This document shows positions 1-5,242 of a stretch of DNA of 5,242 bases, piece after piece. Source of the DNA: Deltaproteobacteria bacterium (GTDB lineage: Bacteria; Desulfobacterota; UBA8473); the NCBI GenBank assembly GCA_030621455.1, contig JAUXHQ010000170.1, positions 1 through 5,242 on the forward strand. Reading direction: 5' to 3'. The notes below the pieces were generated by a model. It saw only the letters and a list, made by a program, of their open reading frames with translations, was not told where the DNA came from and ran no database searches. The position numbers were made by a program, and so were the translations under genes. Position 1 is the first letter of the stretch, and every line of letters starts with the position of its first letter.

Positions 1-333
1 AATATCGAGACGATTAGAGGTTTTGCGGGCCTTGATTTAGACCTCTTGCTCTTTTCCCACTTTGGGCCGGTCGACAGGGTGAGTAATATCCTGGGTACAA
101 GCATTGAGTGGCTTAGGAGATGGAAGGAGACGGTGTCGCGAATGGCGGGTGGGGATATCTCTCTCGAAGCGATCACGGAGAAATTCAGGCAAGACACGAG
201 GGAGTCTCTGGGCTCGGGTGAAGGGATGGAACCCCTTCACCGATGGGTAATGGACCATCACATCCCCATGTGTGCGTCCGGGTACCTCAATTATTTCAAT
301 AGGAAGGCTTCACAAGCCTGTCGTGACTCTTGA
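1..333 (+). CDS. C-terminal part of a probable MBL-fold metallohydrolase (5' end outside window)
   Basis: An open frame runs from base 1 to a TGA at 331-333, giving about 110 residues with no start needed inside the window, so this is the 3' end of a longer gene. The fragment contains L-L-F-S-H-F-G at residues 16-22, which resembles the strand and final metal-ligand His of metallo-beta-lactamase-fold hydrolases. A charged helical region follows, ending in A-S-G-Y-L-N-Y-F, a kind of tail I associate with C-terminal helices of MBL-fold proteins. The other metal-binding motifs (HxHxDH) would lie left of the window, so substrate and reaction cannot be judged. An internal ATG at 148 or later is not a better start because the motif lies upstream of it. 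The gene converges on the mutase cluster and is separated from it by a hairpin. I am fairly sure it is coding and less sure of the family. Confidence 0.68.
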   Translation, partial: NIETIRGFAGLDLDLLLFSHFGPVDRVSNILGTSIEWLRRWKETVSRMAGGDISLEAITEKFRQDTRESLGSGEGMEPLHRWVMDHHIPMCASGYLNYFNRKASQACRDS

Positions 334-364
334 AGCCTCCTTTTCACAAAGGGGTGGTAGAGAC

Positions 365-410
365 AAAAAATGCCCTGGCTTCAGCTGCAGAGCAGTACCA
401 GGACATTTTT
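365..410. terminator. Probable bidirectional intrinsic terminator between convergent genes
   Basis: Two arms are visible: A-tract, TG, C, CCTGG (about 366-378) and CCAGG, A, CATTTTT (398-410). They pair as five G/C-rich pairs, one C/A mismatch, then seven further pairs including the A/T tracts. A small inner hairpin, CTGC-AGA-GCAG, sits in the loop at 385-395. Read on plus, the stem ends in five T; read on minus, it ends in six T. The element lies between the stop of the plus-strand gene (333) and the stop of the minus-strand mutase gene (431), where it could end both transcripts. No folding energy was computed. Confidence 0.75.
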
Positions 411-430
411 AATCTCCGGATGGAAACTAA

Positions 431-1930
431 CTAAAATGGGTAATCAATCATCTTATAAGGATCATAAGAATAACCATTTGCCGTACGGATTACGCCCAGG
501 ATCTCTCCGAACGTGGCATCGGCCCTCAGGGCATTGATCATCGATGGAATCAGGCAGCACACTTCCCCCTTCTTCGCATCGTCCCACAAATCTTCCAGGC
601 CGTTCTTCGCTTTGGACTTATTACGCTTCTCCTTGAATACCTTTATCTCTTCTTCCCTTTTTTTGGAGGTTGCCACCTGTTCTTCTACCGGCCTATCCCT
701 CCCTACTTTTATGGGGACTTCTTGCTCGGGAGGGATTACAAAATCGTTCAGCCCAACCATTATCCTCTTCTTCTCTTCGATATCCTTTTGTTTCTTGATT
801 ATTCCTTTCTCCAATTCCTGCCGTATCCAACCGGATTCCGTAGCCTTGATCGCGCCTCCCATCTCTTCGATCTTGTCGATTATCTTCCACATCTCTTCTT
901 CCATCCTGGAGGTAAGCGATTCCACATAATAGGAACCTGCCAGGGGATCGGCGGTCGCCGCCACCCCAGTCTCATATGCAAGGATGTTCTGGAGGTTAAG
1001 GTTGGTGAGTCCTTCTTCCTCAGTGAGCACAAAATATCCCTCTCCGTAACCGCTGGGATCGACAGACTGAAGCCCCCCCAAGACGCAGCCCAGGGTTTCT
1101 ACCGCAACCCTCACAATGTTATTTACCGGCTGTTCCTTGGTCAGCGATGAACCCAATGTATGGGAAGAGAGGTATAGACGGTATGACCCTGGTTTCTTTG
1201 CACCGTAGCGCTCCCTTATCAATTTTGACCACACCTTCCTGGCTGCTCTGTATTTTGCTACTTCCTCGAAAAGGTGTATGTCCGTACTGCAACCGAATAT
1301 GTTTGTTCTGGAGACAAATTCATCTATATCATAGCCCCGGGCCAGCATACGGTCGATATATTCCCTGGTAATGGCGATTGTCATTGCCATCTCCTGCACA
1401 GGGTTAGCTCCAAACTCCGCCAGGTCATAGGCGTTTGGAGCCAGGGGATGGAACCTTGGGGTGGTTTTGATGGAATGCTCTATGACATCCGTCGCCACTT
1501 TCACGGTCAGGTCCAGAGGTTCACAGTTAGTGGGATATAGTGATGAAACGCCATGGATCGGTTCATTGAGCACCGAGCCGCTGATCTTTTTGAGATCATA
1601 GCCCTGTTCTTCCGCATAAGCTGCAAAGATAGCATAGGTAGGAGCCGCCGCCATACTGGGACAGTTGTTGGACACACTTACATCCTCCAGGGAGATCCCA
1701 TCGAAGAGTGCGTACATATCCTTCAAACAACAGTAAGATACGCCTGATACCCCGGCATTCCCGGCTGCCATAGGATGATCCGGATCAATCCCATGAAAAG
1801 ATGGGACATCTCCGAACCAGTATAGACCGGTTTCTCCATGTTCGATGAGACGCCTGTACCTCTCGTTCGTATCCATGCCCGTTCCCAGACCGGTAAATAC
1901 CCGTCTTGTCCATAACTTCCCCCTATACAT
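431..1930 (-). CDS. Methylmalonyl-CoA-mutase-type large subunit, paralogue 2, main fragment (frameshifted gene)
   Basis: This 499-residue frame covers nearly all of a B12-dependent acyl-CoA mutase large (alpha) chain: the substrate-binding TIM barrel and the C-terminal linker, without a cobalamin domain. Family landmarks are MYRGKLWTRR at the start, a GSxLNEP segment, R-A-A-R-K-V-W, S-S-L-T-K-E-Q-P-V-N-N, D-P-L-A-G-S-Y-Y-V-E and E-M-G-G-A-I-K. It is the paralogue of the intact gene at 2731-4410 and aligns with it ungapped over the first 270 residues checked. The ATG at 1930 is equivalent to residue 61 of that protein, so this fragment lacks the N-terminal arm, which is encoded in another frame at 1932-2111. 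Joined, the product would be 559 aa. In joined numbering the pocket positions are F72, L181, L191, D229, S315 and H317, all unlike methylmalonyl-CoA mutase; N270 also differs from the Ser in the sister gene. A GGAGG at 1935-1939 could allow translation to restart here. Substrate unknown; whether the product is made is uncertain. Confidence 0.85.
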   Translation of the reverse strand: MYRGKLWTRRVFTGLGTGMDTNERYRRLIEHGETGLYWFGDVPSFHGIDPDHPMAAGNAGVSGVSYCCLKDMYALFDGISLEDVSVSNNCPSMAAAPTYAIFAAYAEEQGYDLKKISGSVLNEPIHGVSSLYPTNCEPLDLTVKVATDVIEHSIKTTPRFHPLAPNAYDLAEFGANPVQEMAMTIAITREYIDRMLARGYDIDEFVSRTNIFGCSTDIHLFEEVAKYRAARKVWSKLIRERYGAKKPGSYRLYLSSHTLGSSLTKEQPVNNIVRVAVETLGCVLGGLQSVDPSGYGEGYFVLTEEEGLTNLNLQNILAYETGVAATADPLAGSYYVESLTSRMEEEMWKIIDKIEEMGGAIKATESGWIRQELEKGIIKKQKDIEEKKRIMVGLNDFVIPPEQEVPIKVGRDRPVEEQVATSKKREEEIKVFKEKRNKSKAKNGLEDLWDDAKKGEVCCLIPSMINALRADATFGEILGVIRTANGYSYDPYKMIDYPF

Positions 1931-1940
1931 GTTACCTCCA
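1931..1940 (-). other. Frameshift site: one extra G, with a stop and a restart signal
   Basis: On the minus strand the bases read TGG AGG TAA C ATG. The sister gene has TGG AGC AAT ATG, coding Trp-Ser-Asn-Met. Removing one G here gives TGG AGT AAC ATG, which codes the same Trp-Ser-Asn-Met. The span 431-2111 is 1681 bases, exactly one more than 560 codons, so a single +1 change accounts for the break. The same bases put GGAGG four bases before the ATG at 1930, a plausible ribosome binding site. A real mutation, an assembly or sequencing error, and a translated two-part gene all fit what is seen. Confidence 0.85.
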
Positions 1941-2111
1941 TATGCCCCTCACAAAAGGATACTCTCCCGGTTCCCCTATGTCTTTTTCATAGTCTATATC
2001 CTTTATATCCTCCGGACCATACCTCGCCTTGATAGGGATACCCGATAATGTTTCTGTTGTGGGGCAACCATCGAAACGTCTCTCAGGGGCTATTTTCTTT
2101 TCATTTGCCAT
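1932..2111 (-). CDS. N-terminal fragment of the frameshifted mutase large subunit, paralogue 2
   Basis: This encodes 59 residues, starting MANEKKIAPERRFD and ending GEYPFVRGIWR before a TAA at 1932-1934. It matches the first 58 residues of the intact large subunit at 2731-4410, including the shared D-x-C-P-x-T-E-T stretch (residues 14-21) and P-G-E-Y-P-F-x-R-G-I-W. My hand count over the first 60 aligned positions, with the frame restored, is 37 identities. I chose the ATG at 2111 rather than the in-frame one at 2147 for three reasons: it aligns with the start of the sister gene, it has AAAGGAG seven bases upstream, and the earlier start would overlap the end of the preceding B12-subunit gene. 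In the mutase family this segment is the N-terminal arm that leads into the CoA-binding MYRG region, so it is unlikely to have a function alone. It begins 20 bases after the stop of the small-subunit gene, which suggests a shared transcript. Confidence 0.8.
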   Translation of the reverse strand: MANEKKIAPERRFDGCPTTETLSGIPIKARYGPEDIKDIDYEKDIGEPGEYPFVRGIWR

Positions 2112-2117
2112 TGCAGG

Positions 2118-2125
2118 ACTCCTTT
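2118..2125 (-). promoter_or_regulatory. Ribosome binding site that sets the start of mutase paralogue 2
   Basis: The minus strand reads AAAGGAGT, with the GGAG core seven bases before the ATG at 2109-2111. This favours that ATG over the in-frame ATG at 2145-2147, which lies inside the end of the upstream gene. Confidence 0.7.
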
Positions 2126-2131
2126 CAAGGA

Positions 2132-2560
2132 TTAATTCACCTTCCACCTCTCTCTCTTTACCCTCTTTACTATATGGTCAACCATAACCGGAGTAGGGGT
2201 ACTCTGTCCAAAAAACCCGGTTATCCCCAATTCTTTCAGCTTGGGTCTGTCTTCCTCAATGATCCTTCCGCCTGCCATAACACATATATCGCTGGCCCCT
2301 CTTTCTTTGAGTAATTCCACAACCCTTGGGAAAAATATCATATAGAGATGATCATTCAAGTAACTCAGAGCAATAACATCTGCATCTTCTTCTATTGCTG
2401 TATTGACGATATTTTCCGGTGTATTGAACCTACCCAGATAGACTACTTCCATGCCCGCCTCTCTCAGTACATGGCTCAAATAAATGATCCCCCTATCATG
2501 GCAATCCAGTCCAGGCATGGCAACCACTATCTTGACCTTTCTGCTGGAATTTTCCATCAT
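2132..2560 (-). CDS. Stand-alone cobalamin-binding small subunit of an acyl-CoA mutase
   Basis: This 142-residue protein is a B12-binding Rossmann-like domain of the length usual for separate mutase small subunits (IcmB, HcmB type). The base-off/His-on motif is G-L-D19-C-H21-D-R-G24, where H21 should be the lower ligand to cobalt. The later landmarks are S66-Y-L68 (the SxL position, usually S-x-L with small residues), A-G-G-R at 96-99 and G-F-F-G-Q-S-T at 115-121, which line the pocket for the nucleotide tail. Two details are unusual. The residue between Asp and His is Cys, as in the glutamate-mutase small subunit, rather than the common Gly. The Lys typical four residues before the Asp (K604 of methylmalonyl-CoA mutase) is Met15. 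Two adjacent ATGs open the frame; AAAGGGGG ends three bases before the first and six before the second, so the start may be 2557. It lies between two large-subunit paralogues and is the only B12 domain in the window, so it may serve both. Confidence 0.93.
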   Translation of the reverse strand: MMENSSRKVKIVVAMPGLDCHDRGIIYLSHVLREAGMEVVYLGRFNTPENIVNTAIEEDADVIALSYLNDHLYMIFFPRVVELLKERGASDICVMAGGRIIEEDRPKLKELGITGFFGQSTPTPVMVDHIVKRVKRERWKVN

Positions 2561-2563
2561 GAA

Positions 2564-2571
2564 CCCCCTTT
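2564..2571 (-). promoter_or_regulatory. Ribosome binding site of the B12-binding subunit
   Basis: The minus strand reads AAAGGGGG. It lies three bases before the ATG at 2560 and six before the second ATG at 2557. The spacing suits the second ATG better, which would remove one Met from the product. Confidence 0.5.
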
Positions 2572-2580
2572 CTTAAACAC

Positions 2581-2611
2581 TAAGCGGCAAGCTGATGTAA
2601 CCTTCCGCTTA
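2581..2611 (-). other. Hairpin between the first mutase gene and the B12-subunit gene
   Basis: TAAGCGG at 2581-2587 pairs with CCGCTTA at 2605-2611. The stem continues as AAG (2589-2591) with CTT (2602-2604) after one bulged C, giving ten pairs around a 10-base loop. On the minus strand no T-run follows, so this is not a normal intrinsic terminator. It sits 10 bases upstream of the small subunit's ribosome binding site, where it could protect or help process the mRNA, or adjust expression of the two subunits. The remainder of this 170-base gap (2561-2730) shows no credible gene, only a short palindrome, ATCCATGGAT, at 2666-2675. Confidence 0.45.
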
Positions 2612-2730
2612 TCAACTACCCGTCTTCCAACTGATCTGTCACTGGTCATCTCGTTCCCTGAAATGATCCATGGATACTGCTCTTCCTCAATACTGAACCA
2701 CTACATTATATAGCCCGGCGTACGGAACCG

Positions 2731-4410
2731 CTAAAGGGAATATTGTATAACTTCATAAGGGTCGTAACTCGTATCGTTCGCCTCACGAATCACTCCCAGT
2801 ATCTCTCCGAGGGTTGCCTTGGCCCTCAATGATTCCATCATGGCGGGTATCAGATTATGACCCTCGCCCTTGGCTGCCTGACCTCTCAAATCTTCCAACG
2901 CATTCTTTACTGCCTTGTTGTCCCTTGTTTCCCGCAGTTTCCTGATCTCATCTTCCCTCTTCTTAGAGGTAGCCATCTGTTCTTCAAGAGGCCGATCTCT
3001 CCCCACCTCTATCGGGACCTCTTCTTCCTTTGAAACGGTAAACTCATTCATCCCCACTATGATTCTCTTCTTTTCCTCTATCTCTTTTTGCTCTTTAATG
3101 AGTTCATGATCCATCTCCGAACCGATCCACCCCGATTCCGTGGCCTTGATTGCACCACCCATGTCGTCTATCTTATTGATGATCTTAAACATTTCCTGTT
3201 CCATCTTCTCCGTAAGAGACTCAATAAAATAGGAACCGGCCAGTGGATCTGCCACGCTTGCTACTCTTGACTCATAGGCGAGTATATTGTGGATGTTCAA
3301 TGATGTTAAAGCCGAGTGTTCTGTGAGTATGTAGTAACCCTCATCGTATCCTGCCGGATCGAATGACTGGAGACCACCGAGTACACATGCGAGGGATTCA
3401 AGGGTAACCCTTGCCACATTGTTTACAGGCTGTTGCACCGTTAGAGAGTTTCCGGATGTGTGAACCGATAAATACAGCCTGCAGGACGCAGCTTTCTTTG
3501 CGCCGTATTTTTCTTTCATCAATTTGGCCCACACCTTTCTGGCTGCCCTGAATTTGCAGATCTCTTCAAAGAAGTCTATATCACACGCACACCCGAACAC
3601 ACTCACCCTCGGAGCAAAAGCATCGATATTGTACCCCCTCTTTATCATCCTCTGAATATATTCCTCCATGATGGCTATGGTAAAAGCCATTTCCTGGATA
3701 GCGTTGGCTCCTTTCTCATGCATGTCATAAGCGTTGGGGGCTATCGGATGCCATCTAGGAGTATTTTTTATGGAGTATTCAATCACATCGGTTGCCAATT
3801 TTGCCGCGAGTTCTAATGGCTTGGCGTTGGTCTCAAACATACTGTACACGAGATGTATCGGTTCGTTAAGGATAGAACCGCTGATCTTGCTGAGGTCGTA
3901 CCCCATCTCTTCCGCATACGCAACAAACGCCGCGTACACAACAGTGGCTGCCATAGAGGGATTGTTAAAGGATACACTCACGTCTTCCAGTGATATCCCA
4001 TCGAAGAGGTGATACATATCCTGCAAACAGACTATGGAAACACCACTGACCCCCGCATAACCTTCAGCCAGAGGATGATCCGGGTCGATCCCCTGATGGG
4101 TTATGGTATCACCAAAGCAGTACAATCCTGATGCACCCTTGCCCAGCAAGTACTTATATCTCTCATTGGTGTCCGCAGTGGACCCCAGACCTGTAAAGAC
4201 CCTTCTTGTCCACAATTTTCCCCTGTACATATTGCTCCAGATACCCCTAGTGAAAGGATACTCTCCAGGGTCTGCCACATCATCCTTGTAATCGATCCCT
4301 TCCAAATCTTGAGGACCGTACACATCCTTCAGAGGTATACCGGCTGAGGTTTCAGTAACAGGACAGACGTCGAATCGTCTAGTTGACTTGATTTTCTCTT
4401 CACTACCCAT
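2731..4410 (-). CDS. Methylmalonyl-CoA-mutase-type large subunit, paralogue 1 (intact, 559 aa)
   Basis: This is the catalytic alpha chain of a B12-dependent acyl-CoA carbon-skeleton mutase, 559 residues long, the usual length of separate IcmA/HcmA-type large subunits. Residues 1-60 form the N-terminal arm, ending P-G-E-Y-P-F-T-R-G-I-W. About 61-460 is the TIM barrel, with MYRGKLWTRR (61-70), R-A-A-R-K-V-W (288-294), N-S-L-T-V-Q-Q-P-V-N-N (321-331) and D-P-L-A-G-S-Y (388-394). About 460-559 is the charged helical linker. There is no cobalamin domain; it would come from the gene at 2132-2560. Aligned by eye to P. shermanii MutB, the key pocket residues are replaced: Y89 by F72, Q197 by L181, R207 by M191, H244 by D229, H328 by S315, Q330 by H317. 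Y243 (Y228) and R283 (R268) are kept. The Phe at the Y89 site resembles isobutyryl-CoA mutase, but the His-to-Asp change does not. The fold and cofactor class are clear; a methylmalonyl substrate is unlikely and the true one unknown. The start is set by AAAGGAG six bases upstream. Confidence 0.93.
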   Translation of the reverse strand: MGSEEKIKSTRRFDVCPVTETSAGIPLKDVYGPQDLEGIDYKDDVADPGEYPFTRGIWSNMYRGKLWTRRVFTGLGSTADTNERYKYLLGKGASGLYCFGDTITHQGIDPDHPLAEGYAGVSGVSIVCLQDMYHLFDGISLEDVSVSFNNPSMAATVVYAAFVAYAEEMGYDLSKISGSILNEPIHLVYSMFETNAKPLELAAKLATDVIEYSIKNTPRWHPIAPNAYDMHEKGANAIQEMAFTIAIMEEYIQRMIKRGYNIDAFAPRVSVFGCACDIDFFEEICKFRAARKVWAKLMKEKYGAKKAASCRLYLSVHTSGNSLTVQQPVNNVARVTLESLACVLGGLQSFDPAGYDEGYYILTEHSALTSLNIHNILAYESRVASVADPLAGSYFIESLTEKMEQEMFKIINKIDDMGGAIKATESGWIGSEMDHELIKEQKEIEEKKRIIVGMNEFTVSKEEEVPIEVGRDRPLEEQMATSKKREDEIRKLRETRDNKAVKNALEDLRGQAAKGEGHNLIPAMMESLRAKATLGEILGVIREANDTSYDPYEVIQYSL

Positions 4411-4416
4411 AAATAT

Positions 4417-4423
4417 CTCCTTT
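4417..4423 (-). promoter_or_regulatory. Ribosome binding site of mutase paralogue 1
   Basis: The minus strand reads AAAGGAG, six bases before the ATG at 4408-4410. It is a near-consensus site and supports this start. Confidence 0.75.
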
Positions 4424-4485
4424 CCAAAAGATCAGATTCGAGGATATCGAACAACTCCAGTATCGCGATGTATACTGAAAAAGAT

Positions 4486-4514
4486 ATCATAGGATACCCT
4501 TTTGCGCAAACTAA
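4486..4514 (-). promoter_or_regulatory. Possible sigma-70-type promoter for the mutase cluster
   Basis: On the minus strand, TATGAT (4491-4486) matches the -10 consensus at five of six bases. A weak -35, TTAGTT (4514-4509), lies 17 bases upstream, between and partly over the two TTGCGCAA palindromes. It would start transcription some 70 bases before the first mutase ATG. The -35 is poor, so an activator may be needed or the call may be wrong. The rest of the 184-base gap between rlpA and the mutase gene holds no credible gene, no recognisable cobalamin-riboswitch core, and no convincing terminator for rlpA. Confidence 0.35.
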
Positions 4515-4524
4515 ATTTGCGCAA
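4501..4524. promoter_or_regulatory. Tandem TTGCGCAA palindromes, candidate operator
   Basis: TTTGCGCAAA at 4501-4510 is a perfect palindrome, and TTTGCGCAA recurs at 4516-4524. The two GCGC centres are 15 bases apart. The pair overlaps the likely -35 region of the mutase promoter, as expected for a dimeric regulator bound at two sites. Because each unit is self-complementary, the two can also fold into a nine-pair stem with a five-base loop, but no T-run follows on the minus strand, so a terminator for rlpA is less likely. The regulator family cannot be named from this. Confidence 0.5.
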
Positions 4525-4594
4525 TTTCAATCATGAAACGCCTTCTAATAACGGACCACATGTCATCTGATTTATTGATGAAAAACATGACCGA

Positions 4595-5242
4595 TCACCA
4601 CTCCCTTGTTGTGGGGAAAGAAGTATATCCATCCCGGATCAATCGTTGAGCGACCTTCTCCGCCGACTCTCTTGAATCGAAATACCCCATCCTTACCCTA
4701 TGGTAATGACCACCCGATGTTTTTGTAATTATAATATAGACATCTTCGTATTGCTTATCCAATTCTCGCTTCAACTTTAAAGCATTCATCCGTTCTTTAA
4801 ATGAACCAACCTGTAGTGTATAGGGCAAGGCATGGTGCTTTACCCTTCGCGTTACCACAACTCGAACCCTGGCAATTCCATTCTCCACCATGTCCAAGGC
4901 CTTTGCTCCGGCATAAGAGAGGTCAATGATCCTCCCTTTCACGAACGGGCCTCGATCGTTTATCTTTACAGCCACGGATTTTCCGGTTTCCAGGTTAGTA
5001 ACCGTCACGTAGGTGCCAAGAGGCAAGGTCTTGTGGGCCGCAGTCAAATCATACATGTTGTATATCTCCCCACTGGATGTTGGTTTGCCGTGAAAATCCG
5101 CCCCGTACCACGATGCTATGCCTATCTCTGCTTCTTCCTTGGATGATTTAGGATAGTGGAGATATCTGGGAGATGTACAGGAATATTCAATTGTCAAGAC
5201 AACGAAGACAAATGGAAGAATCAGTTTTCTTAATGGCCGCAT
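4595..5242 (-). CDS. rlpA: RlpA-family septal ring lytic transglycosylase with SPOR domain
   Basis: RlpA proteins are envelope lipoproteins that cleave peptidoglycan glycan strands lacking stem peptides, often at the septum. This 215-residue protein has a short basic start (MRPLRK), a hydrophobic segment (about 7-18) and Cys at 22, as in a lipoprotein signal peptide. The residues before the Cys (E-Y-S) make a poor lipobox, so lipidation is likely but not certain. The double-psi beta-barrel spans about 40-131 and begins G-I-A-S-W-Y-G. E59, H70 and D96 (in N-D-R-G-P-F) have the same spacing as the residues E120, H131 and D157 reported as important in P. aeruginosa RlpA. A SPOR domain follows at about 140-212, with Y-T-L-Q-V-G-S-F and H-R-V-R-M-G-Y-F, which binds denuded glycan. 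The ATG uses the last three bases of the window, so a start further upstream and the ribosome binding site cannot be checked. It shares a strand with the mutase genes, but the 184-base gap and unrelated role suggest a separate unit. Confidence 0.93.
   Translation of the reverse strand: MRPLRKLILPFVFVVLTIEYSCTSPRYLHYPKSSKEEAEIGIASWYGADFHGKPTSSGEIYNMYDLTAAHKTLPLGTYVTVTNLETGKSVAVKINDRGPFVKGRIIDLSYAGAKALDMVENGIARVRVVVTRRVKHHALPYTLQVGSFKERMNALKLKRELDKQYEDVYIIITKTSGGHYHRVRMGYFDSRESAEKVAQRLIRDGYTSFPTTREW

Noticed and set aside
37..261. Minus-strand open frame of 74 codons over the left-edge gene
   Set aside because: The plus frame there is open from base 1 and carries the F-S-H-F-G motif, while the minus frame has no recognisable feature and would cross the terminator context the wrong way.
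305..354. Two small hairpins, AGGCTT-CAC-AAGCCT at 305-319 and a seven-pair stem with TCAC loop at 337-354
   Set aside because: The first is inside the coding frame and the second lacks a T-run; both are short enough to be chance next to the much better terminator at 365-410.
693..890. Open frames antisense or out of frame to the mutase genes, such as 513-929, 722-1150, 2348-2713 and 3734-4012 on plus
   Set aside because: They lie over well-supported coding sequence on the minus strand, show no recognisable motif, and are low-complexity shadows of those genes.
431..4410. Recent tandem duplication or mobile-element origin of the two large-subunit genes
   Set aside because: The two genes are clearly diverged (37 identities in the first 60 residues by hand count) and no terminal repeats or transposase are visible, so the duplication is old.
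4411..4594. Cobalamin riboswitch upstream of the mutase cluster
   Set aside because: The gap is only 184 bases and I see no B12-box-like core or the expected set of paired arms, so there is no support for one.
4561..4594. Intrinsic terminator directly after rlpA
   Set aside because: Only a five-pair TCATC/GATGA stem is visible and the T-run lies on the wrong side for the minus strand.

Overview
The window reads as part of a Gram-negative bacterial chromosome with medium GC. An RlpA/SPOR envelope protein points to a Gram-negative cell. The coenzyme-B12 carbon-skeleton mutase genes would fit an anaerobic or syntrophic Desulfobacterota-like lineage, but that taxonomic guess is inference only.

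Layout from left to right. Positions 1-333 (+) hold the 3' end of a gene that enters from the left edge and resembles the C-terminus of an MBL-fold metallohydrolase. Positions 334-430 are a convergent intergenic gap containing a hairpin flanked by an A-tract and a T-tract, a good candidate for a bidirectional terminator. Everything else is on the minus strand and is transcribed from right to left. First comes rlpA (4595-5242), then a 184-bp gap with two TTGCGCAA palindromes and a plausible promoter. After that come a methylmalonyl-CoA-mutase-type large subunit (2731-4410, 559 aa), a 170-bp gap with a hairpin, and a stand-alone cobalamin-binding small subunit (2132-2560). Last is a second large-subunit paralogue (431-2111), broken by one extra base near codon 59.

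The three mutase genes form one apparent cluster in the order large - small - large'. The separate small B12 subunit is the layout of isobutyryl-CoA and 2-hydroxyisobutyryl-CoA mutases. The usual polar substrate-pocket residues of methylmalonyl-CoA mutase are replaced in both large subunits in nearly the same way (Tyr to Phe, Gln to Leu, Arg to Met/Leu, His to Asp, His to Ser, Gln to His). The small subunit keeps the cobalt-ligating D-x-H-x-x-G motif but has Cys at x and lacks the Lys usually found four residues before the Asp. The set therefore looks like a divergent acyl-CoA mutase system that probably does not act on methylmalonyl-CoA; its substrate cannot be read from the sequence.

The frameshift in the second paralogue is the other notable point. 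Removing one G restores a 559-aa protein that aligns with its sister from the first residue. The extra G also creates a Shine-Dalgarno-like GGAGG placed just before an in-frame ATG, so a recent mutation, a sequencing error and a functional split gene are all open.
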